A DNA stretch of 46,218 nt from Chloroflexota bacterium (GTDB taxonomy: Bacteria > Chloroflexota > Anaerolineae > Promineifilales > Promineifilaceae). Shown piece after piece: positions 16,173 through 23,024 of this stretch. Every line of letters starts with the position of its first letter. The stretch's first letter is position 1. The notes under the pieces are model-generated. The model did not search any database. It saw nothing but the letters and a program-made list of their open reading frames with translations, and was not told the origin of the DNA. Position numbers and translations under genes: made by a program. The DNA is taken from NCBI GenBank assembly GCA_022616275.1, contig JAKEFB010000254.1, positions 1 to 46,218 of the forward strand, read 5' to 3'.

Positions 16173-17438
16173 TTAGCCGCGGCCGCCGGCCAGCTTGCGG
16201 GCGACCGGCGAGCGCCGCAGCGCCAGCATGGCCCCAACCCCCACGGCCGGCCCCAGGGCCAGGAAGGCAAAGGCGAACCGCCAGCCGACTATCCCCTCCA
16301 ACCACAGAATCAGGCGGATGGTAAACAGGGTCAACAGAAAACCCAGGCTAGTCTGCATGGTCAGCGCCGTGCCGACGTATTCCGGCCGGGACAGCTCGCT
16401 GATACAGGCTGAAAACTGGGCTGAATCGGCCACTACGGCAAAGCCCCACACCAGGCACAAGGCCAACAACCAGGCCGGCTGGCTGCCGTACAACAGCCCG
16501 GCAACCAGGGCACAGCCTCCGCTGACCAGCAAGGACAGGATAGTGATCGTCGTCCGCCCGACCCGGTCGGCCAACAGGCCGGCCAACAGGCTACCCAATC
16601 CGCCGGCCGCAACCACGGCAAAGGCAGCGGCACTGGCCCAGGAAGCCGCGACGCCGGCCAGGTCAAAACTGGCCTGCAAAAAGAGTGGTATCCAGGCCCA
16701 CATGGCGTACAGCTCCCACATATGGCCCAGGTAGCCCAGGTTGGCCAGGAACAGTTCCTGCTGGCGGAAGATCTGGCCGGCGTAGCGCCAGTTAAAACGG
16801 GGGGCCGAGGCGCGGTATGGCCCCTCGGCAACGAACAGGACGGCGATGACGCCGCCCAGCCCGGCCAGCAAGGCGGCCAGGTAGAGGACCGGCCGCCACT
16901 CGTTGACGCCACCCAGGGCGTTGAGCAAATGGGGCGCGGCCGAGCCGAGCGTCAGCGCCCCCACCAACAGGCCAATGCCCAGGCCACGGTCGGCTTTGGT
17001 CCAGGTGGCCATTAGCTTCATGCCCACCGGGTAGACGCCGGCCAGGAACAGGCCGGTAAGAAAGCGCAGCGCCAGGGCCAGCCCGATGCCGCCGGCCAGG
17101 GCCGGGATGAGGGCCGTGGCCAGGGCGGCCAGGAAACAGGAGACGGTAAAGAGCCAGCGGGCCGAAAGCCGGTCGGCCAGGTTGAGGACGGCCGAACCAA
17201 ACGCGCCGGCGACAAAGCCGATCTGGACCGACATCGTCAGCCAGGCCCGGCCGGCGTCGTCCAGGCGCCAGGCCGCGGTCAGGGCCGGCACGACGGCCGA
17301 GGCCGAAAACCAGACGGCCATGCCCAACAGCTCGGCCAGCGCCAGCAGCAATAGGGTCCGCCACTTGCCGGGTAGTGGATCGGAGATTGGAGATTGGAGA
17401 TTAGAGATTGCCGGCACTCTCTCGTTGTCAATCTCCAA
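16173..17438 (-). CDS. MFS transporter
   Basis: The 421-residue protein has twelve predicted membrane helices, beginning RTLLLLALAELLGMAVWFSA and ending WRFAFAFLALGPAVGVGAML. The loop between helices 2 and 3 reads NLADRLSARWLF, a variant of the MFS GxxxDRxGRR pattern, and a better copy (GLLADRVGRTTITIL) follows in the second half. The substrate is unknown. The first dozen or so residues (ISNLQSPISDP) are encoded by a GGAGATT word array; start candidates are the TTG at 17438 and a GTG at 17417, both inside the repeat. It lies three bases after the DUF1684 stop, so it ends the glucokinase operon and may carry a sugar or sugar acid. Confidence 0.88.
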   Translation of the reverse strand: MEIDNERVPAISNLQSPISDPLPGKWRTLLLLALAELLGMAVWFSASAVVPALTAAWRLDDAGRAWLTMSVQIGFVAGAFGSAVLNLADRLSARWLFTVSCFLAALATALIPALAGGIGLALALRFLTGLFLAGVYPVGMKLMATWTKADRGLGIGLLVGALTLGSAAPHLLNALGGVNEWRPVLYLAALLAGLGGVIAVLFVAEGPYRASAPRFNWRYAGQIFRQQELFLANLGYLGHMWELYAMWAWIPLFLQASFDLAGVAASWASAAAFAVVAAGGLGSLLAGLLADRVGRTTITILSLLVSGGCALVAGLLYGSQPAWLLALCLVWGFAVVADSAQFSACISELSRPEYVGTALTMQTSLGFLLTLFTIRLILWLEGIVGWRFAFAFLALGPAVGVGAMLALRRSPVARKLAGGRG

Positions 17439-17460
17439 TCTCTAATCTCCCAATCTCTCC
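17382..17460. repeat. Inverted word array (GGAGATT / AATCTCC)
   Basis: 17382-17410 reads GGAGATT three times plus AGAGATT; 17428-17460 carries the complement words AATCTCC, AATCTCT, AATCTCC. The two halves can pair. The array contains the end of the DUF1684 gene, including its stop codon, and the beginning of the MFS gene; its GGAG words may act as ribosome sites. Confidence 0.8.
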
Positions 17461-18071
17461 CCCGCCGTGACGGCGAAGGGCAGCCGGTTTTCGGGCGAGG
17501 CCAGAGGGCAGAGCCACTGGGGGTTGTAGACGCAAGAGGGATGGTAAGCGTAGTTAAAGTCGAGGATCAGCTCGTCGCCGGCCGTGCCCAGGTCGGCCCC
17601 TTTGATGGTGTCGTAGAGGTAACGGCCGCCGCCGTAGGTCTGGCGGCCGCTGGTGGCGTCCTGGAAGGGCAGGAACAGGCCACCGCCGTACCCTTCGACC
17701 CAGTAGAGGCTCAAGCGGGCGGCTACTCCCTGGGCGGTGAAATAAACATAGGCGATGCGGGTATAATGAAAATCGCCGTCGGCCGCCAGCGGCGTCTGCC
17801 GGGTGTCTGGGGGCACGTCCTGCTCCAGCCGGCCGGTGACTCGCCAGGCGGGGTCATAGTCGTAATAGGGCAGCCCGCCAAAGGCTGCCCGTTGGGCTTC
17901 GTCCAGGGGAGATTGGGAGTGCTCTTTGAACAACTGGTCGCGCCGGGCCCGCCACTGGCGCCAGGCAGCCTGGTGGCCGGCCGGGGGCGCCTGGCGCACC
18001 GTTGCGTACAGCTCGGCTACCTGTCGCCGCCAGTTGGCCAGGGCGACCGGGTCGGCCGGCGTCTGGCTCAA
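17442..18071 (-). CDS. DUF1684 domain protein
   Basis: The 209-residue protein matches DUF1684: RDQLFKEHSQSPL near the start, YYDYDPAWRVTGRLE, then the hallmark block LFLPFQDATSGRQTYGGGRY followed by LILDFNYAYHPSCVYNPQW. No reaction has been firmly assigned to the family. I take the start as TTG at 18071, which overlaps the stop of the phosphogluconolactonase gene (TTGA) and is preceded by GAGGGGAAGG about four bases away; the frame opens further upstream, but only in a shadow of that gene. The TAG stop is part of the GGAGATT repeat. Position between phosphogluconolactonase and an MFS transporter suggests a role in sugar metabolism. Confidence 0.8.
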   Translation of the reverse strand: MSQTPADPVALANWRRQVAELYATVRQAPPAGHQAAWRQWRARRDQLFKEHSQSPLDEAQRAAFGGLPYYDYDPAWRVTGRLEQDVPPDTRQTPLAADGDFHYTRIAYVYFTAQGVAARLSLYWVEGYGGGLFLPFQDATSGRQTYGGGRYLYDTIKGADLGTAGDELILDFNYAYHPSCVYNPQWLCPLASPENRLPFAVTAGERLGD

Positions 18072-18835
18072 CCGCCTTCCCCTCTGAGCTGGCGCAACGA
18101 GCAGGCGGCAGCCTCGTCCACCAGCCACATGACCAGTCCCTGGGCCGGCCGGATGCGCTGGGCCGGCCACCGTGCGGGATCAGGCGGGCCTTCCAGCACG
18201 GCCGCCAGGGCTTCGGCCTTGCCGGCGCCGGTCACCAGGAAGAGGATGTGCCGGGCGTCGTTGAAGACAGGCGGCGTCAGGGTGACGCGGCGGGCCGGCC
18301 GGCCGGCGTACTCGGCAGTGACGGCTATTGCCGGCCGGCTGCTTTCGGTCTCGGACATGGGTCCCGGGAACAGAGAGGCAACGTGGCCGTCCTCGCCCAT
18401 CCCCAAGAGCGCCAGGTCAAAGCGGGGCCAGGGCTGACCACTGCCGGCCGCCTGCTGCAGTTGTTCGGTGTAATCGGCGGCAGCGGCGGCCGGCTCCCAC
18501 TCGCCCCGGATACGGTAGACCTGGCCCGGCGGCGCCGGCAGGTGGGCCAGGACAAGCTGGTTAAACTGGCCAAAACTGCTTTCGGGGTGGTCGGGAGGCA
18601 CGCAGCGCTCGTCGCCCCAAAAAAGCGCGACCTGCGACCAGGGCAGTTGGTCCAGGTAAGGCGGCCGGGCCAGCCGCTCAAATAATGGTCTGGGTGTCCC
18701 GCCGCCCGACAAGGCCAGGCAAAAGCGGCCGCGGCCGGCCACCGCCTTTTTGGCCAGGTAGACCAACCGCTCGGCAGCCACGTCGTACAGGCCGGGCAGG
18801 TCGTCAAAGATGAGGACGACAGTTTTGCCGGTCAA
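18068..18835 (-). CDS. pgl: 6-phosphogluconolactonase
   Basis: The roughly 255-residue protein hydrolyses 6-phosphogluconolactone to 6-phosphogluconate, the second step of the oxidative pentose phosphate pathway. Seen: FCLALSGGGTPRPLFERLA, VALFWGDERCVPPDHPESSF and the catalytic ALLGMGEDGHVASLFPG, then AKAEALAAVLEG-type sequence near the end. I take the start as the TTG at 18835, overlapping the glucokinase stop (TTGA) with GGAGGG just upstream; a GTG four codons earlier is the alternative. It is translationally coupled to glucokinase upstream and DUF1684 downstream. Glucose-6-phosphate dehydrogenase is not in the window. Confidence 0.92.
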   Translation of the reverse strand: MTGKTVVLIFDDLPGLYDVAAERLVYLAKKAVAGRGRFCLALSGGGTPRPLFERLARPPYLDQLPWSQVALFWGDERCVPPDHPESSFGQFNQLVLAHLPAPPGQVYRIRGEWEPAAAAADYTEQLQQAAGSGQPWPRFDLALLGMGEDGHVASLFPGPMSETESSRPAIAVTAEYAGRPARRVTLTPPVFNDARHILFLVTGAGKAEALAAVLEGPPDPARWPAQRIRPAQGLVMWLVDEAAACSLRQLRGEGG

Positions 18836-19833
18836 CCGTCCCTCCACGTCTGGCTGGCCATTACCAGGCCGTGGTGCGCCGCGCCCATGAGAGCCACCCG
18901 GGGATTGAGGATGACGTAAACCGGGACCTGCTCCAGCAGCGGGGAAAAGCGGCCCTTGCGGCTGAAAACTTCCCGGAAAGCGCTCTGCCGCAGTTGCGGC
19001 AAAATACGGGGCGGAATGCCACCGCCCAGGTAGACGCCGCCGGTGGCCAGCACTTTCAAGACCAGGTTGCCGGCCTCACCACCCAGAATAGACATGAACA
19101 ACGCCAGCGTGGCGGCGCAAATCGCCGCCCGGTTTTCCTGGGCGGCCCGAACGATGATGGGGGTGGGGTCTTCGGCCGCGGCCAGGGCCTGGCGCAGCCA
19201 CTCCGGCTCCGGGTGGCGGCCGCTATCGCGCAAAAAGGCGTACAGGTTGGGAATGCCAATACCGGAGCAGACCCATTCGTAACTGATGTGGCCCAGGCGC
19301 GGTTGGAGGTAAGCCAGCAGCTCCAACTCCAGCGGCGAGGCCGGCGCAAAATCGGTATGGCCGCCTTCCGAGGGAATAGGCTGGTAGTGCTGGCCATCCC
19401 AAAAAAGAAAGGCTTCGCCCAGGCCCGTGCCGGGAGCAATAATGGCAATGTTGCCGCCCGGCTCGGCCTGGCCCGGCTTCAAGGTTTCCAGGTCGGCCGG
19501 CTCTAGAATGGGGATGGCGCTGGCCACGGCCGCCAGATCATTCAACAAATGAACGGACACGCCGCCCAACGCCTGGCTGAGCTGGCCGGCGTCTACGATC
19601 CAGGGCAGGTTGGTGACCTGGACCCGGTTGTGGCGGACCGGACCGGCCACGCCAAAACAGGCCCGCTCCGGCCGGGTCGCCTGCTCCTCTAAAAAATGAG
19701 CGACGATCTCCTCCAGCGAGCCGTATTCATCGCTGGAGAATTTGGCTTCGGCTAAAGGGTGATGCGGCCCTGCTTCGGCCGAAAAGAGGGCCAGGACTGT
19801 CTTGGTGCCGCCGATGTCGCCTGCTAACAGCAT
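18832..19833 (-). CDS. glk: Glucokinase
   Basis: The 333-residue protein phosphorylates glucose with ATP to glucose 6-phosphate. It belongs to the bacterial glucokinase family of the E. coli type rather than the ROK family. Seen: the phosphate loop (LLAGDIGGTKTVLALF), the adenosine-side loop (IIAPGTGLGEAFL), the sugar-binding SEGGHTDFAPASPLELELL, and the late GGVYLGGGIPPRIL. Length is normal for the family. Its product feeds the phosphogluconolactonase step encoded next, and the two genes overlap. The glycogen-binding-like gene lies 9 bases upstream on the same strand. Confidence 0.93.
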   Translation of the reverse strand: MLLAGDIGGTKTVLALFSAEAGPHHPLAEAKFSSDEYGSLEEIVAHFLEEQATRPERACFGVAGPVRHNRVQVTNLPWIVDAGQLSQALGGVSVHLLNDLAAVASAIPILEPADLETLKPGQAEPGGNIAIIAPGTGLGEAFLFWDGQHYQPIPSEGGHTDFAPASPLELELLAYLQPRLGHISYEWVCSGIGIPNLYAFLRDSGRHPEPEWLRQALAAAEDPTPIIVRAAQENRAAICAATLALFMSILGGEAGNLVLKVLATGGVYLGGGIPPRILPQLRQSAFREVFSRKGRFSPLLEQVPVYVILNPRVALMGAAHHGLVMASQTWRDG

Positions 19834-19842
19834 AGGAATTTA

Positions 19843-20139
19843 TCAGACCATTACCAGGGAATCGTCGCCACCGTACTGGTTGGGGACGTAGCCGTCGGAT
19901 TCCCAATCGTTTTCCCAGCGGCCGCCGTCCAGCAGGTAACGGAAGCGATAGGAGCGGCCGGCCGGCAGGCTGACCGTGACGCTAAAGCTGCCATCTTTCA
20001 GCTTTTTCATGGGGTGGGCGGCCGGGTCCCAGTCGTTAAAGTCGCCACACAGGCGGGCGCTTTCGGCGTTGACTTCGGCCGGGAGCTTAAACGTCACCCG
20101 GCAACTCTCACCGTTTTTGGAATAACTTTTCTTGAGCAT
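19843..20139 (-). CDS. Isoamylase early-set (CBM48-like) domain protein
   Basis: The 98-residue protein is a single glycogen-binding/early-set domain like that of AMPK beta subunits and glycogen-branching enzymes: CRVTFKLPAEVNAESARLCG, GDFNDWDPAAHPMKKLKDG, FSVTVSLPAGRSYRFRYLLD and GRWENDWESDGYVPNQYG. The Trp and Lys residues that usually touch the glucan are present. The start is the ATG at 20139, with AGGAGGA directly upstream; the frame opens five codons earlier without such support. No catalytic domain is attached. It may bind an alpha-glucan or a partner enzyme, and it heads the glucokinase run. Confidence 0.87.
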   Translation of the reverse strand: MLKKSYSKNGESCRVTFKLPAEVNAESARLCGDFNDWDPAAHPMKKLKDGSFSVTVSLPAGRSYRFRYLLDGGRWENDWESDGYVPNQYGGDDSLVMV

Positions 20140-20155
20140 GGGTCCTCCTCGCATA

Positions 20156-20192
20156 AAGCTGTCAGCTAAAAGCTATGAGCTATCAGCTTTTT
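20156..20192. repeat. 7-nt word array (AGCTNTN)
   Basis: AGCTGTC, AGCTAAA, AGCTATG, AGCTATC and AGCTTTT follow each other in exact 7-base steps just upstream of the early-set gene. The same word family appears at 44770-44811. Confidence 0.75.
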
Positions 20193-20288
20193 CATTCATC
20201 GTGGCGGCTGGACGGTAGCCTCGTCCATGTTAACTCCTTACCAATGACGCCAGCTTTGTAAGCTAGTTGCCTCTCATGATTATACAAT

Positions 20289-20322
20289 ACTCTACCCCCA
20301 CACTCACACTCTAACTCTAATT
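20289..20322. repeat. Short word array (CTCTAA/CACTCA)
   Basis: A short run of ACTCTA, CACTCA, CACTCTAACTCTAA words lies just upstream of the nuo promoter. It is a weaker relative of the array at 22949-23007. The rest of the 20193-20288 gap shows nothing I can name. Confidence 0.45.
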
Positions 20323-20324
20323 CA

Positions 20325-20353
20325 TTGCCGCTGTTCCAGGCATGTGTTATAAA
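20325..20353 (+). promoter_or_regulatory. nuo operon promoter TTGCCG-N17-TATAAA
   Basis: TTGCCG (20325-20330) and TATAAA (20348-20353) are 17 bases apart. RNA would start near 20360, giving a leader of about 38 bases with AAGGA before the nuoA ATG. Confidence 0.55.
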
Positions 20354-20397
20354 TGGGATAGATTTCACAATCGCCATATGATAAGGAAAACCCGCAT

Positions 20398-20754
20398 ATG
20401 CTGAGTGATTGGCAATTCATCGGAATATTCGTAGCGATTGCCGCTGTTTTCCCTGGCGCTCCCCTGATTATCGCCCGTTTCATCAGCCCCAGGAAACCTA
20501 ACCCGATCAAGCAAATGACGTACGAGTGCGGCATTGAAACGGTGGGCGATACGTGGATCCAGTTTAAGGTCCAATACTACATCTTTGCCTTGATTTTCGT
20601 CGTCTTCGACGTGGAGGCGGTGTTCCTCTTCCCGATTGCCGCCGCCTACGGCCAGTTGGCGCTCTTTGCCGTCTTTGAAGTCGTCATTTTTGTGCTCATC
20701 CTGGCCGTGGGGCTGGGCTACGCCTGGCGCAAGGGCGCGCTGGAGTGGTTCTAA
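20398..20754 (+). CDS. nuoA: NADH-quinone oxidoreductase subunit A
   Basis: The 118-residue protein is the small membrane subunit A of complex I, with three helices. It carries the family block PNPIKQMTYECGIETVGDTW and IQFKVQYYIFALIFVVFDVE, where the Glu and Asp in VVFDVEAVFLFP are conserved. It lies at the junction of the membrane arm and the quinone site. It is the first gene of the operon, has a good promoter upstream and ends six bases before a GGAGATT word array. In most genomes nuoB, C and D follow; here nuoH comes next, so the quinone-module soluble subunits are missing from this locus. Confidence 0.95.
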   Translation: MLSDWQFIGIFVAIAAVFPGAPLIIARFISPRKPNPIKQMTYECGIETVGDTWIQFKVQYYIFALIFVVFDVEAVFLFPIAAAYGQLALFAVFEVVIFVLILAVGLGYAWRKGALEWF

Positions 20755-20756
20755 AA

Positions 20757-20822
20757 GGGAGATTAGAGATTGGAGATTGGTTGGAGAGTGGTTAATCTCT
20801 AATCTCCGACTCTCCAATCTCT
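20757..20822. repeat. Inverted word array between nuoA and nuoH (GGAGATT)
   Basis: GGAGATT/AGAGATT words run to about 20790, then the complement words AATCTCT, AATCTCC and CCAATCTCT follow. It lies within the nuo operon, between the nuoA stop and the nuoH start, and can fold into a hairpin in the mRNA. Confidence 0.75.
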
Positions 20823-20836
20823 GTTGTGAGTGAAGT

Positions 20837-22102
20837 ATGAGCTTCAACATTCTTGAGTTTCTGCGGAGCATTGGCCAACTTTCCGTCTTTAATTACCTGC
20901 GGGAGGTGTGGGCGGGGGACATGGCGCCCTGGCTGATCGAGGCGATCCTTGACCTGGTCGGCATCGTCGTCGTTTCCACCTTTAACCTGCTCATCGTGCT
21001 GTTCCTGATCTGGCTGGAGCGCAAGGTGATTGCCCGGATGCAGGACCGGGTGGGTCCTAACCGGGTGGGCGGCAAGTTTGGGCTGCTGCAAACAGTGGCC
21101 GACGCGCTGAAGCTGATGACCAAGGAGGACATTACCCCGGCCGGGGCGGACAAGTGGGCCTTTAACCTGGCGCCGCTCCTGATCGTCATTGCCGCCCTGC
21201 TGATGTGGGCTGTCATTCCCTTCGCGCCCGGTGTGATTGGCACAGACCTGAACATCGGGCTTTTTTACATCCTGGCTATCAGCTCGGCCTCGGTGGTGGC
21301 CTTGTTGCTGGCCGGCTGGGGGTCCAACAACAAGTACGCTCTGCTAGGCGCGTTTCGGGCGGTGGCCCAACTGGTCAGTTACGAAGTGCCGATGGTCATG
21401 GCCCTGCTCATCCCCATCCTGCTGGCCCGCTCGATGTATATGCAGGACCTGGTCCGGTCACAAACGGTGTGGTACGTTCTCGTCGCTCCCCTGTCGGCCG
21501 CTATTTTTCTCGTCTCTGCCCTGGCCGAACTCGGCCGCACCCCCTTTGACCTTTTGGAGGCCGAATCGGAAATTGTGGCCGGTTTCCACACCGAATACAG
21601 CGGCATGAAGTTTGCCCTGTTTTTCCTGGCCGAGTTTATTAATTCCCTGTTCATGTCCGGCCTCTTTGCCACCATTTACCTCGGTGGCTGGCGCGGGCCG
21701 TTGGCCGAACAGTACCCGATCCTGGGTCTCCTTTATTTCCTGATCAAGATGTTCGGGATGTATTTCGTCCTGATCTGGGTCCGGGCCACGTTCCCCCGGG
21801 TACGGATTGACCAGTTGCTGAACTTCAACTGGAAGTTTCTGGTGCCCTTAACGCTGGCCCTGATCCTGGTGGTGGCCGTGGTAGATAAGCTACTGCCGGC
21901 CGACATCAATCCCTGGCTGCGGGCGGCGGCCCATTTCGCCAGCAACGCCGTCCTGGGCCTGGTGGCCCTGGAAGCCGTGCGCCGTTACGCGCGCCAACGG
22001 CGGCAGGCCATTGACAGCACCCGGATGCAGCCGCCCAGCGCGGCTGAACCGGCCGGCGCGGCCCAGGCCGACGCCCATCCTGTGCCTTCGGCCGCCCATT
22101 AA
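20837..22102 (+). CDS. nuoH: NADH-quinone oxidoreductase subunit H
   Basis: The 421-residue protein is subunit H, which forms the quinone chamber and links it to the proton channels. Seen: WLERKVIARMQDRVGPNRVG, the DALKLMTKEDITP loop, ALAELGRTPFDLLEAESEIV with the acidic residues of the E-channel, AGFHTEYSGMKFALFFLAEF and LIWVRATFPRVRIDQLL. It is about 80 residues longer than the usual 330-345: an N-terminal extension of roughly 35 residues and a Pro/Ala-rich C-terminal tail (PPSAAEPAGAAQADAHP). The gene usually found next, nuoI, is absent; nuoJ starts 13 bases on. Confidence 0.96.
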   Translation: MSFNILEFLRSIGQLSVFNYLREVWAGDMAPWLIEAILDLVGIVVVSTFNLLIVLFLIWLERKVIARMQDRVGPNRVGGKFGLLQTVADALKLMTKEDITPAGADKWAFNLAPLLIVIAALLMWAVIPFAPGVIGTDLNIGLFYILAISSASVVALLLAGWGSNNKYALLGAFRAVAQLVSYEVPMVMALLIPILLARSMYMQDLVRSQTVWYVLVAPLSAAIFLVSALAELGRTPFDLLEAESEIVAGFHTEYSGMKFALFFLAEFINSLFMSGLFATIYLGGWRGPLAEQYPILGLLYFLIKMFGMYFVLIWVRATFPRVRIDQLLNFNWKFLVPLTLALILVVAVVDKLLPADINPWLRAAAHFASNAVLGLVALEAVRRYARQRRQAIDSTRMQPPSAAEPAGAAQADAHPVPSAAH

Positions 22103-22115
22103 AAGGTTATAGCGC

Positions 22116-22643
22116 ATGTTCCCACTCATTATCTTTGCGATCATCAGCGTGTTAACGCTGGTGTCGGCCGTTATTGTCGTCACCGATCGCAACCTCTTTC
22201 ACGCGGCCCTGGCCATGATGGCTTCCTTCCTGGGCGTGGCCGGGCTGTACGTGCTGCTGGAAGCCGGCTTCCTGGCCGCCGCCCAACTATTGGTCTACAT
22301 CGGGGCTATTTCCATCCTGGTCATTTTCGCCATCATGATGACCCGCCGCCTGATGCAGACGACCGAGTCGCCCTTCAACTCGCAACAGTTGGGCGGCCTG
22401 GCCGTGGCCGGGCTGGTTCTGGCCGGATTGGTTTTTCTGATCCTCCAGACCTGGCCGTTGGACTTTAGCGCCGGCGCGCCGGAGGCAAGCGCTGAAGTGC
22501 TGCGCGGCAGCGTGGCCGAACTCGGCCGCAGCCTGGTCAGCCCCGACCAGTACGTGATTCCGTTTGAACTGGCCTCGGTGCTGCTGCTGGCGGCGTTGGT
22601 TGGGGCGATCGTCATCGCCTGGCCGGAGAGAGAAAGGTCATGA
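22116..22643 (+). CDS. nuoJ: NADH-quinone oxidoreductase subunit J
   Basis: The 175-residue protein has five membrane helices, as expected for subunit J: LVSAVIVVTDRNLFHAALAM at the start, then AAQLLVYIGAISILVIFAI with the pi-bulge helix pattern, MMTRRLM and a last helix in LASVLLLAALVGAIVIAWPE. It helps form the central proton path next to NuoK. Its stop overlaps the nuoK start (ATGA), so the two are translationally coupled. Confidence 0.94.
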   Translation: MFPLIIFAIISVLTLVSAVIVVTDRNLFHAALAMMASFLGVAGLYVLLEAGFLAAAQLLVYIGAISILVIFAIMMTRRLMQTTESPFNSQQLGGLAVAGLVLAGLVFLILQTWPLDFSAGAPEASAEVLRGSVAELGRSLVSPDQYVIPFELASVLLLAALVGAIVIAWPERERS

Positions 22644-22948
22644 TTCCTTTATCGTTGTACCTGCTGGTGGCCGCGGCCCTTTTCTGCATTGGCGTGTACG
22701 GCGTCCTGGCCCGGCGCAACGCCGTGGCCATCTTGATGGCCGTGGAGTTGATGCTGAACGCCATCAACATTAACCTGGTGGCCTTCTGGCGCTACCAGAC
22801 GCCGGAACGGCCGGTCGGCCTGGCCTGGGCCGTTTTTGTCCTGACGGTGGCCGCGGCCGAGGCGGCCGTGGGCCTGGCCCTGGTCATTTCGGTCTACCGC
22901 AACCGCGATTCGGTCATTGCTGAAGAGCTGGACACGCTGAAATACTAG
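22640..22948 (+). CDS. nuoK: NADH-quinone oxidoreductase subunit K
   Basis: The 102-residue protein has three helices and the Mrp-like K-subunit pattern. The two membrane glutamates needed for proton movement are visible, in MAVELMLNAININLVAFWR and in AAAEAAVGLALVISVYR. It follows nuoJ with a 4-base overlap and its stop codon (TAG) is immediately followed by a GTTAGAG word array. Confidence 0.95.
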   Translation: MIPLSLYLLVAAALFCIGVYGVLARRNAVAILMAVELMLNAININLVAFWRYQTPERPVGLAWAVFVLTVAAAEAAVGLALVISVYRNRDSVIAEELDTLKY

Positions 22949-23007
22949 TTAGAGTTTAGAGTTAGAGTACCGCTTTCACTCTAACTCTAACTCCTCACTC
23001 TAACTCC
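22949..23007. repeat. Inverted word array between nuoK and nuoL (TTAGAG / CTCTAA)
   Basis: GTTAGAGTTTAGAGTTAGAG on the left is matched by CTCTAACTCTAACTC and CTCTAACTCC on the right, forming a possible hairpin of about 17 bp within the operon. It abuts the nuoK stop codon. Confidence 0.75.
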
Positions 23008-23024
23008 AAAGAGGATTTTGTTGG

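Noticed and set aside
17382-17460. CRISPR array
   Set aside because: The repeats are 7-base, degenerate and without spacers; no cas genes are near.
18072-18170. Upstream extension of the DUF1684 frame
   Set aside because: The 33 extra codons are a shadow of the phosphogluconolactonase gene; the TTG at 18071 has a strong ribosome site.
20192-20377. 61-codon minus-strand frame upstream of nuoA
   Set aside because: It overlaps the nuo promoter and a word array, has no ribosome site and no recognisable pattern.
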